Source: Asterochloris sp. CNOR1 (lineage: Eukaryota; Chlorophyta; Trebouxiophyceae; Trebouxiales; Trebouxiaceae). Taken from it: a stretch of DNA of 64,000 nt. The notes under the pieces are model-generated. The model was not told where the DNA came from. It made no database searches and saw only the letters and a program-made list of their open reading frames with translations. Position numbers and translations under genes: made by a program. Of the stretch, positions 11,510 through 22,341 are shown piece by piece (within the stretch, counting starts at the first letter, position 1; every line of letters starts with the position of its first letter). The stretch is from assembly GCA_963969365.1 (NCBI GenBank), contig OZ017759.1, positions 62,001 through 126,000 on the forward strand, written 5' to 3'.

Positions 11510-14065
11510 ATGTCAGGCTTCAGTGCGCCCCTTGCTGTGCAAGCTGCAAGCCTGAAGAAATCGGTGCAGAATAGGGAGAGGCGCAGGAATGCCCGCCAGG
11601 CAGGCAGTGCATCTCACAGGATTGCCTTCGGCAGCACTGTTGTTGACAACATGTCTGCATTCATGCTGCAGGCGGGATCTGCCTGGGAGGCTGCAGATGT
11701 TGAGGCCAAGGCGCTTCTGAAGTCTGGCAGCTCTGGTGTCGCCCTGACTCCAGAGAGCGCAGGCTATGACTATGCGCCTCAGGTCTTCCACTGCAGTCTC
11801 TGCCAGGCAAGCGCAACACAGGCAGCCCTTTGTGAGGCCCTGCACTGACCACTGCAGCAGGCTGCTTCCTTCTCAGTTCAAAAGCATCAGCGGAAGGCCT
11901 TCAACCTAACACAGGCTCACACCAGCGCCAAGCACTGACCATAGTGCACTTGGCCAGCAGGCAGCGCAGCCCACTGCGAGCCGCAAGCGAACTTCAAGGG
12001 GCTGATCAGCATGCGGCACAACAATATTACTGTGCCTTGCCGCAGGGATCTGCCTACACCAGCAGCACACGGGTGACGCTGCCCCTGCAAGGCTGCAGGC
12101 AGAGACAGATGCCGCATGAAGGCTCTCAGATTGCAACTGCAGGCCGCCTTCCCCAGCTCTGGCCTGCCCCAGCAGTGTTGCCGCCCATCACAAGAGTGGA
12201 GGCAGAGACGCATGCTGGCTGACTGAGCCCCTGTGCAGCAGCGCATTCCTGAGAGTTCTGGCCTGGAGGCAGAAGACAATGGCCTAGTGGTCTGGTGGCA
12301 AAAGACAATGTGATCAAAAGGAAATTTGCCTGCAGGCCGCCTTCCCCAACACTGGCCTGCACCGGCAGCATCTGGACAGCGCCGCCCACAAGAAGGCGCT
12401 GGCCAAGCAGGAGCGCGACCGCGAGCAGGCGGAGCGCTTGAGTCGCGGCCGGGATGCGGCAGAGAATGCTGTGGTGAGGTGGGGGTTGCCTAAACAGGGC
12501 TGTATCTCTCTGGAGCTCACCCAAAAGAGATGTGGTCACCAGTAAAGAAGGTACCATAGGCACAACTCGCACATCTGGGTGACAGCTCAGGGCCGTTTCT
12601 TTGACGCTTTGTGGAAGCTTACAGAAAAACGGCTGTCAGATTCCCTATGCCCAGCTGGTCAGTCAGTGCTGTGGCTGCAGTGGACTGGCTGCAGTGGACT
12701 GCTCAGCTGCACAGGCAGTGCTGCTGAGAGTGCTGCTGGTGCTGAGCTTGCTGCTCTGAGACGGGCATGCCATGCACGGATAGCTGCCCGCACCCTAAGG
12801 CGCAAGCGTTTGCAGTCAGATGAAGCTGGTCATGTCCTCTTATTGTGTCCTGTTTGTGTTAGTGTGAAACTGATGGAAAACTCTAGCAGCCGCAGGCTCA
12901 CTATGATCTATACGCCTCACTGTGTGTGCAGGCAGCTGCACAGTGGGCCTCAGGCGGCTTCGCAGGCGCCCAGGCGGGACGTGCCAGGTGATCTGAATGC
13001 GTCGATGATAGTCCTTGGGGGGAGCGTTTTCGGGTCTTGTCTTGTACATGCCTGACAGGCCTGTCACACCACTGTCACAAAGCCTGCTTCAGCCTGTGGC
13101 CTTCTTTTTTGTGAGGCCTTGATGCCCCGGGACGCTGCATCTGAGGAATCTGGACCAGGGTGTTGGGCAGGTACCGACTGCTTGCGAGGGCAGCACAACT
13201 TCCACCTCAAGGCTCCGTGACGTGCACTTGGGGCCTGCACAGCTGCCGCCTTGTGGCTCCGTGACGTGCTGATGTGCCGATGCCAGGACGCCCCACCAGA
13301 GCCCTGCCATGCAGCCGGGACGAGGTGGCATGAGCGGTGGGTCCCACGCGCAGCAGCAGCCCGGGCGTGGCAGGGGCAGAGGCAGGGGGCGCTTTGGGGC
13401 TGAGCAGCCGGCACCCCCAGCGGCCCCCAAACAGAGCCATGCTGACGTGGTGGCCGCCCTCAAGCAGCAGCAGGAACCCCTCACGATTGGAGGTGAGAGA
13501 AGTACTCTTGTGTCCTCAGTTGCCGTCGCTGTCCCGGCCAGACCAGCGGCAAAGCTGCACCCAGTTGAAGCATTTGGCAGTTGAATTTTGTGGCAGCGGT
13601 GCAGTTCTACACATGTGGCTGTGCAGCAGGGTGACCTGCCCACCTGATGGCTCAGAGCCTGCCTAGGGCTGGACAAGTTGTCCAATATTGTTTCACGCAT
13701 CTGTCGCAGACAATCTCACTGCATGGGTTCAAATGCATGCAGGCTGGGCCCCTCCAACAATTCTGACGCCAGCTGCGCCTCATACAGCAGGACTGGGAGC
13801 GGGCTCAGCCCAACTGGCTGAAGCGGCCAGCATTGACGCTGTAGAAGATGCTGCAGAGCACAATGCTGTACCTGCTGGCACATCCAAGGAAGAGAATGGC
13901 GCTGCTGCCCAAGCGCAGCCTGAAGTGCCAGCTGAGGTGTCGCAGCAGGCAGAAGGGCTTGGTGGCCTCGCTGACTATGGCAGTGAAGACAGTGGCTCAG
14001 ATCAGGACAGTGGACAGGGCACTGAAGATGGAGATTCTTCAAGACCTCTTGGGCCCTTTTTCTGA
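11510..14065 (+). CDS. C2H2 zinc-finger nuclear protein, unrecognised
   Basis: A clear single C2H2 finger (C-x2-C-x12-H-x5-H) is split by an intron. FHCSLCQ ends the exon at 11806 with a GC donor (CAG|GCAAGC), and AAFPNTGLHRQHLDSAAHKK opens the exon 12336-12473 in phase. A Lys/Arg/Glu helix follows, as in U1-type fingers of RNA-processing factors. The N-terminal exon starts MSGFSAPLAVQAASLKKSVQ. Whether 11605-11673 is coding or a second GC-AG intron is undecided. Later exons near 12740-12860 and 12940-13000 are tentative. An RGG-like exon (QQQPGRGRGRGRGRFGAE) ending near 13491 joins in phase to 13709-14065, which ends in an acidic tail (LADYGSEDSGSDQDSGQG) and TGA. Two separate genes remain possible. 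A copy of the AAFPNTG acceptor edge lies in the intron near 12140. Confidence 0.55.
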
Positions 14066-14188
14066 TGACTGTTTCTCTGCTTTGCACATTAAAACGCTGT
14101 CATGCGTTCGAGACAGTCTTCGCAATATGATGGTGATGCCATCCCTAGCTATCCAACTGGGTTGACCAACAGTGAGCAGCAATTCACT

Positions 14189-17100
14189 TCAGATCCGTGT
14201 GCGCTTGTTGCTTGATGGAGAAAAGAATGAGCCAAGTGTCGCTTGCCTCTTGTGGGTTTTCAGCTGACGAGCGCACTCCACAGCTGCATCCCTCTGCCTA
14301 GCAATGGCCGCAAGCAGGCGCCTCTGCTCAGCAACATCGAGCTGCTCGACATCAATGATGACTTCGCGAAGCACAGGCGCCTGCGGCGGCTTCTGATCAG
14401 TGCAGCCCGCTACTGTGGCGTCAGAGGCGGGGCTGTCAGGCCCAGCAGTTGCTGTGTGCACAGCTGGAGGATCACAGCACTTGCATCCTCCAGCCCTGCA
14501 GGCCTCTTTGATGTCTGTGCTGCCCCACTCCTGTTTGTTGTCTGGGCTGACCCAATTCTCTTGGGTGTCTGGGCAGATGCCATCCCCAGCCTCCTCAGCT
14601 GCAGGGCCAATCTCCTTCTGCTGCCAGTCATCGCTGCAGAGGCCCCCTGGCCCCTGCTCAGCGTCTTTGCAAATCTCTGTGAGCTCTGCTGCTGGCGCTG
14701 ACTTGGCTTCTTGGCACATCTCTGTACAGAACTCTGCTGCTGGAGGCGACTTGGCGTCTGTGCAGATCTCTGTGCAGAGCTCTGCTGCTGGCGCCGACTT
14801 GGCTCTTCCAAAGTACATGTCCTGCAGCGTGCAAATGCCAAGGTGACATTTGAAGCTTTGGCTGATAGTGGCAGGGAGCGAGATGGACTAGATGCTTACC
14901 AGAAGCACTGCAGGCTGCACCTAGTAGACTGCAAGGCCTTGGTAAGGGATGCACAATGCATGCTTGATGCACAAGCAGCAGCAGCTGGCTCCAGTACTGC
15001 CACCAGCATGCCTGTCAAATCATGGCCTGAACAACTCACCAGCCTGGACTTGTCACCGCTGAGGTCCATCAGGTCAGCAAAGCGGTCAACGACCCTCCTG
15101 GCAGCCATGGGGTTGGGCGCATTGACTGTTGGGATGATCCTGCGCGGCCTCAGCAGCCTGACGCAGTCCCGCAGCTCGTTCCAGTTGCTGTGCTCGGAGT
15201 AGGGGATGCCTGCAGGAAGGTACATGCTCCTGTAATTGGCCATGTCGCATTGGTCACCGGTTTGGTGAACAGCCGTGATGAGGCCCCTGGAAAGTGCATC
15301 AGGGATGTCCCCCGCTAGCATAAGATTGAACAAGTGGACATACTCATCCAGCAGGGCTAGAGCTGCATCTTTAAGCAGGTCTGCAGACAAGGACATGTGT
15401 CAGGCGCACTACACTCTGAACACTATGTTGCTGGAAGTGTGACAGATCCGGTGGACACATCACACCACACCACAGTGCTAGTACTGTGACAGGCCAGTGA
15501 GCCCAAGGCTGCCTGATTTCAACAGTCGACAGTAGGGCACATGTGCCATCTGACAGCCGCCCCAATCTACAGGCTGCCCAGGGCGGTTCTCGCAGCTTGC
15601 CTGGCACTCAAGTATGGGTCTGGAGGCCTGCACCTTGCTACATCTGCTGCTCTTGCCGTGCTGCTGCTGCATGTGAGGCAACCACCATGCGCAAGTGCAG
15701 CATTGTGTTGCTGTGCCAGCAAGGCTTGTAACACACGGTGCAGCTTGAGGGCAGTTCCAAACTATTGGGCTGGCAGCGCCTCACCATAGATGGTGACGTT
15801 GCCCTCTCGGCGCGTCTGCAGGCCGCGCTTCTGGAAGCTCCACCCTGCACGGCAAACACAGTGGCTCAAGCTTCCTGTGGGCCTGGATGATTTCCTTTAA
15901 TCGAAACAAAACCTAAAGGGATTTGGTCTGTGGGCCGGAAGGCCACCAACTTGGTCTACGGGGTCTCCCCCCTCAACGCTTGTGCGACAGCATCATGCAT
16001 GCAGGTCTTGGGCATGTGTGAAATGCTTGCCTGTGGGCCTGAAGGCGACCACCTTGCTCCACCTGGTGCCGTCGATCCTCTGCTGCAAAGCCTCGGGCTG
16101 CAGACCTGCCCCCATGAAGACCACGTGGATCTGAGCAGCCTCAGGCTGGCTGACCAGACGAGCCATGTCCTCGGCAGCCCACTGACACCATTGCAACACC
16201 TGCGCACAGGCAGCTGCTCTAGGAAGGACTGCATTGCCAACAGGTGTGCTGTCCAGGCTGCAGCTGAGACGGCTGCAACATCAGACTGGACAATCAGCGG
16301 TACTCAGTGCTTGAGTGGAAGTGTTCTTGTGCTTTTGTGTCTGCAGCCCTAAACCCAGTCCGTTTCCACTGGCGCGACCTTGGTGGATGCTTGAGGTGTA
16401 GGCTGAGAGTGCATCATCCTCAGACACACCTCATGGGGCCTGTTTTGGTGCCTGGAGCCTAGAGCCTAGAAGAGATGCCCAAAGAAAAGGCTGGCAGTCT
16501 GCCCCTGTGATACAGGCCGCAGCATGCAGCGATCATGCCTTCTGAGGCAAAGTGCAGCTCCCCACCTTCTTCTTGCCGGGGTCACACCAGATGCGGAAGC
16601 CCAGCGCTTGTGCAGCGCTGAAGAAGGCGCGCTCCTTGCCAATGTGGTAGCTGCCAATCACAAAGAGGGTGCTGGGCTCGGCTGCATAGGCCTCCTTCAT
16701 GGCAGTCACGAGTTTGGCGATGGCATCCCTCTGCAGCAGAGATGTAGTATGTTGCAGAGCAACAGGGATGACTTGGGTGATGACATCACACAAGGACAGC
16801 AGGGTCAACGTAGGAGTGGCCTTTCTGTACTGGACACAATCAGCTGCACGATGTCCAGAACACAGCAAACTAGGCTACTGAGCAGCTAGGGCCGTCTCAA
16901 GACTGGACACCGGTTCCAAGTGACGAGGAGTACATGTACTACTGAAGAAAAAATCTATGGACACGTGAAGGTGGGTGCCCTACAGCAGTGCCTAATTGGA
17001 AAGTGAAAGCTGGCAGATGTAGCCGCTGGCCGGCACAACGAAGATGTGTACATGTTGGGCCCTGACAATCACAGCCGCGCTCACCTGGGAGGGGAAGGTG

Positions 17101-18430
17101 TGCTTGGGCAGGCAGTATGTGGTGTCCATGTAGAGCAGGTCCACCTGGCAGGAGGCCAGCGCGGGGTGCTGCTGCATCCAGGACTGCCACCGCATGTCCC
17201 CCGTGTGCAGGATGGTCTGCACAGGGCAGCAATCTTCACCATCAAGACATATGAGACACATGATACGGCTTCCTACTGCATGTCTGTCAGGCCATGCTGT
17301 GGTCTGCCACTGACCATCCTTAGATTTGTTGCAGAAGCAAGAGGCTTGGTGTGCTGGTCAGACCTGCAGAGCGCCTCAGCATCCCCAATGCAAAGAAGCT
17401 TCTGGAGTGTGCGCTCTGCGACATGTAGCATTAATTGTTTGGGCAGATTGGCGCTGATTTGCGTGACGGTGGTCCCAAGCACCCTGCCACGCACACTAGT
17501 ATGTGCGCCAGATGCAGTGTCTAGCCAGATCTGCGCCACAGGCTTTGAACCCTAGCTTCAGGAGCATGCCCTGTGCAGTGTTTGAACCCCACACGGACAC
17601 TGCCACCGCCTGGTGCAGCTACCAGAACAGCAGTGTGACTGTGCCAGGGCTGAGTGGGCCCCACTTGCGCCCTGCTGCTTCTGGGCAACAACTGGGCTAT
17701 GGTCCAGCAAGCATGTGAGCCCACCTGAACCTTGCTGCTGCCTGGCTGGGGCACTTGGAAAAGCATCATGACCGCGCCGGGGCAGTGGTTGGCACTCATC
17801 AGCGTGACTGTAACGCCATCAATGGTCACTGCCTCGTCCATGGGCAGAGGGTGAATTCGCTCTGGTGGCATGCGCATGTCGTACTTGAGCAGGTTGGCAG
17901 TCACGGCGCTGCAGTAGATGGTGCCAGCATCGAAGCTGCGATACAGGCCTGCACGAGGAAGACGGGGATTCAGACCTGAGATAGAGCCTGCAGGTGGTCA
18001 AGCCTGAGGTGCCCTGGAAGTGGGCCTGCAGGTAACACTCTGGCATGACTTAGGCTGTCCACCCGCAGTAAACACATTAGACAAACCAGGAAGCTGACTT
18101 GCATGCAGCAGTACAGCATGTGCAGCAGTGAGCTGGACTGCCAAGTCAGGGAAGAAGCTGCATGGACAGAGGCATATAAAGGCGCTCCCCTCACCTCTTG
18201 TGTAGCAGAAGCAGCTGCACACTTGGAAACAACAATCACACCTCTGCTACAATCTCCTCTGCAGTGTGAGCAGCAGCACTGGCAGACACAGCTCTCAGCT
18301 TGCCTGTCGTGTGGTCTGCATGGAAGTGGGTGAGGAAGTATTTGGTGCAGCGGGGATTCTGGAACCTGAAGCCGTCCACCATGAAGGTCGTCCCCTGGAT
18401 CCATTTCAGGTGCTCCAGCTGCTGTGCCAT
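14189..18430 (-). CDS. SNM1/DCLRE1-type DNA crosslink-repair nuclease
   Basis: Metallo-beta-lactamase/beta-CASP 5' exonuclease for interstrand-crosslink and end processing. Eight exons join in phase: 18430-18304, 17948-17725, 17216-17085, 16730-16566, 16199-16031, 15844-15785, 15209-15040 and 14821-14189, giving 559 residues. The metal ligands are visible: THFHADH (H35, H37, D39, H40), ANHCPGA (H97) and LHTGD (D124). Further family blocks are VDLLYMDTTYC, FVIGSYHIGKER, VAFRPTGW, IPYSEHSNW (H299) and RRIIPTVN. The C-terminal 210 residues are not part of the family core. They hold three 15-16 residue repeats (AKSAPAAELCTEICTD type) and end with a PIP-box, QATLGSFF (542-549), before a basic tail. 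No N-terminal UBZ finger is seen in this model. Introns 1 and 5 have GC donors (G|GCAAGC). The paralogue (SNM1A, B or Artemis type) is not assigned. Confidence 0.93.
14663..14803 (-). repeat. Three in-frame 45-48 nt repeats in SNM1 C-terminal exon
   Basis: Three successive units encode AKSAPAAELCTEICTD, AKSPPAAEFCTEMCQE and AKSAPAAELTEICKD. They remain in frame and are translated in the model. The function is unknown; Cys-containing acidic repeats are unusual in this family. Confidence 0.85.
15925..16060 (-). repeat. Copy of SNM1 exon 5 end with its donor in the following intron
   Basis: The plus-strand stretch TGTGGGCCTGAAGGCGACCA near 16032 covers the end of exon 5 (KVVAFRPTG). It recurs as TGTGGGCCGGAAGGCCACCA near 15932, downstream of the exon in gene orientation. 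The copy includes a donor-like position. Confidence 0.8.
17600..17755 (-). repeat. Copies of SNM1 exon 2 end in the following intron
   Basis: The exon 2 end (plus-strand GAGCCCACCTGAACCTTGCTGCTGCC near 17717-17743, donor within) is echoed near 17655-17690 as GGGCCCCACTTGCGCCCTGCTGCTTC, and more weakly near 17610. All lie on the intron side. Confidence 0.6.
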
Positions 18431-18964
18431 GGTGCTCTTCCGGGGTTAGCGCAGGGGCCTCAGCAGCACACTGCCTTGCAAGAGGCTTGACTGCCTGTGC
18501 TCAGGTGGGTAGGGCGTCTGACAGGCAGCAAGGCACTCAGCTGCCTGCGGGTCAGGCGGTTTGACAGTTCCCCACAGGGGCTCAGCAGCACGCAGCCTGG
18601 CTGCCTTCGCTCAGCTGGATGTGCTTCTAGGCGCTGCACAGGGGGCTGCTGCGGGAGCAAGCTGTGCTCCTGGGTGTGCTGCTGACAGGAGGTTCAGCAG
18701 CGAGCTGCTTGAAAAGCGGCTTCGCTGCCCTACGGCTCAGCTTCTGGCACAGGGGACCAGCTTGGTAAGGCCCTCTGTGGCAAGCTGCCTGTGGAGCGGC
18801 CTGATGAGGCTGTGTGCAGCTGAGTCTGCTTCTGGCTGCAGGGTTGCGGCAGCAAGGTGCCCAGGTGAGCGTCCGTGTCACAGCGAGGCCAGAGCAGCTG
18901 TCTCGTATCAGCCGCTGCTGAGTGTCGTCTCAGCTCAGGCGGGGTGCGGCCTGAGCAGTGGTGC
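18431..18964. other. Intergenic, diverged tandem repeats
   Basis: No exon is supported. The stretch has several diverged copies of a roughly 90-120 nt unit built on CTCAGCAGCA...GGCTGCCTTCGCTCAG and GGCTTGCTGC...CGGCTCAG. It separates the SNM1 start from the 3' end of the next minus-strand gene, so it probably holds the SNM1 promoter. Confidence 0.5.
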
Positions 18965-19797
18965 TCAAGCTAGCTCCTCTGACTCGCTGGCTGGCTGATT
19001 GCCCTCACTGCCCTCTTGGTCCTCCCCTTCTGAGCCTGCAGCAGTCAGCAGCGCATGGGTCCAGTTGTGAACGAGCATGTGCAATTGCAGCAGGTTTTCA
19101 GAATCAGCAAGAAGCTCGGCACCACAGCCAGCTTTGAAGGGTCTTGCGTAAGCCCTTTGGATCTTTGTCGCTACCAGCAGGGCGGTGCATCAGGTGTCTC
19201 AGGACCAGGCATATGCACAGGAGGACCTTTGAGTTGCAGCACAAGAGCAGACCACCATCACAGCCGTCCAGCCATGAGACTGCCGATGTCAGGCCATCAA
19301 GGCGCATCAAGCTGCAACCCCCCGCGTCATCGCACTGCACCTGGCAAGCAAGCGGACAGCAGCGTCCAGGCTGGGCAGCCTGGCCTGCCTCTGAGCGTTG
19401 CTGATACCACAGGCTGAGCTTGAGGTAGGCCAGTGCCTGAGCTCTCACATAAACGACTACACTACTGCACGCAACGAAGCACTGCACTGCTGTACCCTCG
19501 TCATCATCCTCATCGCTCTCATCTTCAGGTGCCACCTCTTCAACAGGGTTCTTTGGGGGCACACCAATAGGGGTGGAGTTCTTGTGCCAGTCCTCGATAG
19601 CTCGCCGCTGCAGGCAGGAGGACATGATGCACCGGACATGACAACTTGGGCTTGGGAGTTGGGGAGGTCTGCCCATGTGCCCTAAGCATGCACACCTCTG
19701 CCTTGATCTTCTCCTCAAGCTTCACAAGATCTGCCTCCTCGTCTGTCTCGGAAATGTGCACTGACTTGGGGGCCAGATCTGGCAGCAGCAGCAACAT
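18965..19797 (-). CDS. Small acidic protein, unrecognised (94 aa)
   Basis: Three exons join in phase (19797-19696, 19607-19496, 19035-18965) and end with TGA. The product is a 94-residue protein. It starts MLLLLPDLAPKSVHISETDE, continues with a charged helix (ADLVKLEEKIKAE...RRAIEDWHKNSTP) and a segment PIGVPPKNPVEEV, and ends in a strongly acidic tail (DESDEDDDEGSEGEDQEGSE). Phase agreement across both introns, and a short in-phase last exon with a stop, support a real gene. The start is uncertain: the exon could instead begin after CTGCCAG near 19783, with further exons upstream. No family is recognised. The acidic C-terminus suggests a histone- or protein-binding nuclear partner, which is inference. 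An alternative view, that these are 5' exons of SNM1, is disfavoured by the stop at 18965. Confidence 0.5.
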
Positions 19798-19829
19798 TGG
19801 CCTCCGGGCTGGGAGACCCCAGGAACACT

Positions 19830-21200
19830 GCTCAGCTGGTCATTGATGCTGTGCTCCAGAATCCCTTACTGCGTTCTTGCAGAAAGCGTCCTGGGACTTG
19901 ATGGAAGCTGCTCCCATTGCTGTCGTTCACCCATCAGTCTTCTCAGGTCGTACTTGGCTCGCAAAATGTGAACAGAGACGTTTGGGCTGTAAGCAAGGGG
20001 CATCACTGACAGGTGAGCAAAGAAAGCAGACTGCCTGCCCGCGCAGTGCAATGCATGAACACATTCCACTACCCAGGCTTCCTGCCACCTGTAAAGATGA
20101 GCGCTGGGACCTGTCTGAATGCAGGTCATCCATGCCTTCTGCTGCCGATGCTTCAGAGGTCCTGGCCTGGGAGGACCTTCCCCTCCCAGCCAGGGGCATG
20201 CATCGAACGTCAGAGTACACCCCTCCAGCGCGCCGCAGGTGGTGTTATACCCCGCCCCGCCCTCACCTGGGCAACACTGGGGCCGCCAAGGGCCTACGGG
20301 CCCGTACCAAGGGGGCCTGCTGCTACTGCACACCCTGCATGACGCGACCACGGTACCAGAGGGCCTGTGTTGCGCGGGAGGCTCGGGATGCCAACCAGAT
20401 GTATGCTGGATCTGTAGCACCCTTGGATGTTATCAGCTTCTGGGACAGCATGTCAGACGGCATGGAGGAAGACACCTACAGCAGTCATGATCCAGGGAGC
20501 CCAGGTTGGAGACTGCAGCAGCAGAGGCAAGCCCTGTCTGGCCTGCTCAGGTGCTCATTGATGCTGTGCTCCAGAGTTTCTTTCATTGCCAACGAAGAAT
20601 GCTTGCAAAAGCGTCCTGGACCTGATGGAAGCTGCTTGGATTGCTGTTGTTCATCCATCAGTCTCCTCAAGCCCAGAATGATTTGGAACATCTGGCAAAC
20701 AAGTTCAGGACCTGGGCGTTTTGCATCACTGACAGGCAAGCTCAAACTGGAGAATCTCCTGCACAGTGCAATGCCTAGACACATCCCACCACTCAGGCTT
20801 CCTGCCAACTGCAGCAGTTGAGCGCCGAACTGCAGCGCTTGATAACCCCTGTCTGAATGCAGCCCATCCATGGCTGCTTCTACTGATGGCTCAGAGGACC
20901 TGGCCTGGGAGGACCTCCCCGTCCCAGCCAAGGGCAGACGGCGAGCGTCACAGCGCACCCCTCCGTCGCGCCGCACGCGTGTTTTGTCCCCACCTCGCCG
21001 TCACCTGGGCAACACGGGGGCCGCCAAGGGCCTGCGGGCGCACACCAAAGGGGCCTGCTGTTACTGCACACCCTACATGACGCGACGGCGGTACCAGAGG
21101 GCCTTGGTTGCGCGCGAGGCTCGTGATGCACACCAGCTGTATGCTTTCTGTTCAGCACCCTTGGAGATTGCCAGCTTTTGGGACAGCACGCCAGACAGCA
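19830..21200 (+). repeat. Tandem duplication, unit about 0.7 kb
   Basis: Sequence from about 19830 to 20500 is repeated at about 20550-21200. Shared landmarks include GTCATTGATGCTGTGCTCCAGA versus GCTCATTGATGCTGTGCTCC, AAAGCGTCCTGG, GCATCACTGACAGG, CAGTGCAATGC and CAGGCTTCCTGCCA, followed by the coding block with GNTGAAKGLRA and TKGACCYCTP. Copies differ by many substitutions and small indels, so the duplication is old. It created the two genes at 20132 and 20870. Confidence 0.9.
20132..20821 (+). pseudogene. Upstream copy of duplicated gene, probably truncated
   Basis: The frame from the ATG at 20132 encodes a paralogue of the 20870 gene over about 115 residues: VLAWEDLPLP, HLGNTGAAKGLRARTKGACC, YQRACVAREARDANQMY and FWDSMSDGMEE. 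After about 20510 the frame runs into sequence homologous to the upstream flank of the second copy and stops (TGA) at 20821. It lacks the acidic Trp-containing tail of its partner. It may still make a shortened protein, so the pseudogene call is cautious. The same frame is open back to 19877, but homology supports the internal ATG. Confidence 0.55.
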
Positions 21201-21532
21201 TGGAGGCAGCCTCTTCTTTGGAGAGCAGCATGGAGGGCTCTGAGGCAGGGCATTTGGCTGCCTCGCACCAGGAGTGGCCTATTTCTGCAGAGTTGGGATC
21301 ATTAGCAACACATGCAGGTGGCATGGACAGTGTTGAGGCACAGCCAACATGGCCAGCTCAACCAGACATGGAGGCAGCAGATGTGACACGAGAGTGGGAG
21401 GGTCTGGCCTGCTGGGATCTAGAAGAGGCACAGAGCTCGTGGGAAGTTGTAGAGCTGGAGGAGTCGCTGTGCATGTTCAGCTTGGCATCAAGCTCTGAGG
21501 CTGATGTCCTTGATGACTGGACTGTGCTCTAA
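20870..21532 (+). CDS. Lineage-specific protein with LIR-like C-terminus (220 aa)
   Basis: An intronless frame of 220 codons ends in TAA. Residues 1-30 carry WEDLPVPAKG. Residues 30-90 are highly basic with Cys pairs (SRRTRVLSPPRRHLGNTGAA, KGACCYCTPYMTRRRYQRA). Residues 100-220 are acidic with spaced tryptophans. The C-terminus reads SSWEVVELEE...EADVLDDWTVL. The final DDWTVL fits the LC3/ATG8-interacting core [DE][DE]W-x-x-[LIV], and SSWEVV and REWEGL are weaker candidates. No family is recognised. The basic/acidic split and the absence of introns, in an intron-rich neighbourhood, suggest a young or rapidly evolving gene. An autophagy link is inference only. Confidence 0.65.
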   Translation: MAASTDGSEDLAWEDLPVPAKGRRRASQRTPPSRRTRVLSPPRRHLGNTGAAKGLRAHTKGACCYCTPYMTRRRYQRALVAREARDAHQLYAFCSAPLEIASFWDSTPDSMEAASSLESSMEGSEAGHLAASHQEWPISAELGSLATHAGGMDSVEAQPTWPAQPDMEAADVTREWEGLACWDLEEAQSSWEVVELEESLCMFSLASSSEADVLDDWTVL

Positions 21533-22090
21533 TGTCAACAACAGATGGACACAATCATTTGCATACTGAGCGCTGGCTCATAGGATGATATCGTGGTCTC
21601 AAGGAGCTACTCATTCAAGCCCAGTCCTAGAGATCGGACTGTCTGCCAGACTCTGCTGCTGCTGTGCTCCAGATCCACTTCAACTTCACCTTCTTCCCTT
21701 CACCTTCTTGTCAGCTCTCTGTTCACGCTTAGGGCCAGCACCAGGCCTATCAGGAAGTGATAATTCAAATTTGTCAGTCAGACATCTCCGTCACATCGGG
21801 TGAGTAGCATGCAATGCTTTGAATGTTATTAAAGCAGTGCTGAGGCTCTGATTGATCGCGGTGTCAGGCTCTGTGGCTTTCTCATATGAGAGGCGAATCG
21901 TGATCCCATTAGCCTGAAGTCATGCAGCAGATTGGTTGTTTAGCTCATTGCACCAAGGCCAGGCAGGCAGCCCCTGGCAGCCCACACAAAGCAAGTGCCT
22001 GTTGGTATTATACAAGGCTGCCCCTGCAACTTCTGCCAGGCGCTGTGCTCTGGGTGCAACAGTTGCCAGGCCAAAGCATGGACTCAGATT
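21533..22090. other. Intergenic, no gene seen
   Basis: Contains the 3' flank of the duplicated gene pair and the 5' side of the acyl-CoA synthetase gene. It has short pyrimidine-rich stretches (for example TCAACTTCACCTTCTTCCCT near 21680) but no supported exon, RNA gene or poly(A) TGTAA. Confidence 0.4.
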
Positions 22091-22240
22091 GCAGGTGCGC
22101 TGCAGGCAATGATGAAGCTGGTGGCCAGCAGGCTGTGCACTGCAGGCAATGATGGAGCTGCTGCCTGGCAGGCGGTGCATTGCTGCCCAGCAGGCTGTAC
22201 ACCGCAGGCAATGATTAAGCCGCTGCCGTGCAGGCTGAGA
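22091..22240 (+). repeat. Minisatellite upstream of LACS start
   Basis: Three to four units of roughly 40-60 nt share GCAGGCAATGATGAAGCTG, with variants GCAATGATGGAGCTGC and GCAATGATTAAGCCGC, and CAGCAGGCTGTGCACTG. It ends about 100 bp before the start codon, so it lies in the promoter or 5' UTR. Confidence 0.75.
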
Positions 22241-22341
22241 GGGACCACTGTAGGCACCACGGCTTTCACACGCATGAATCTGGCAGTGATCATACGCCCC
22301 TGCTGCGCTGCAGGCTGTGACCACAGCTGCTGCCAAACGCC

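Noticed and set aside
18510-18540. tRNA-like string GGTGGGTAGGGCGTCTGAC
   Set aside because: No matching T-loop, anticodon stem or acceptor pairing. It belongs to the local tandem repeats.
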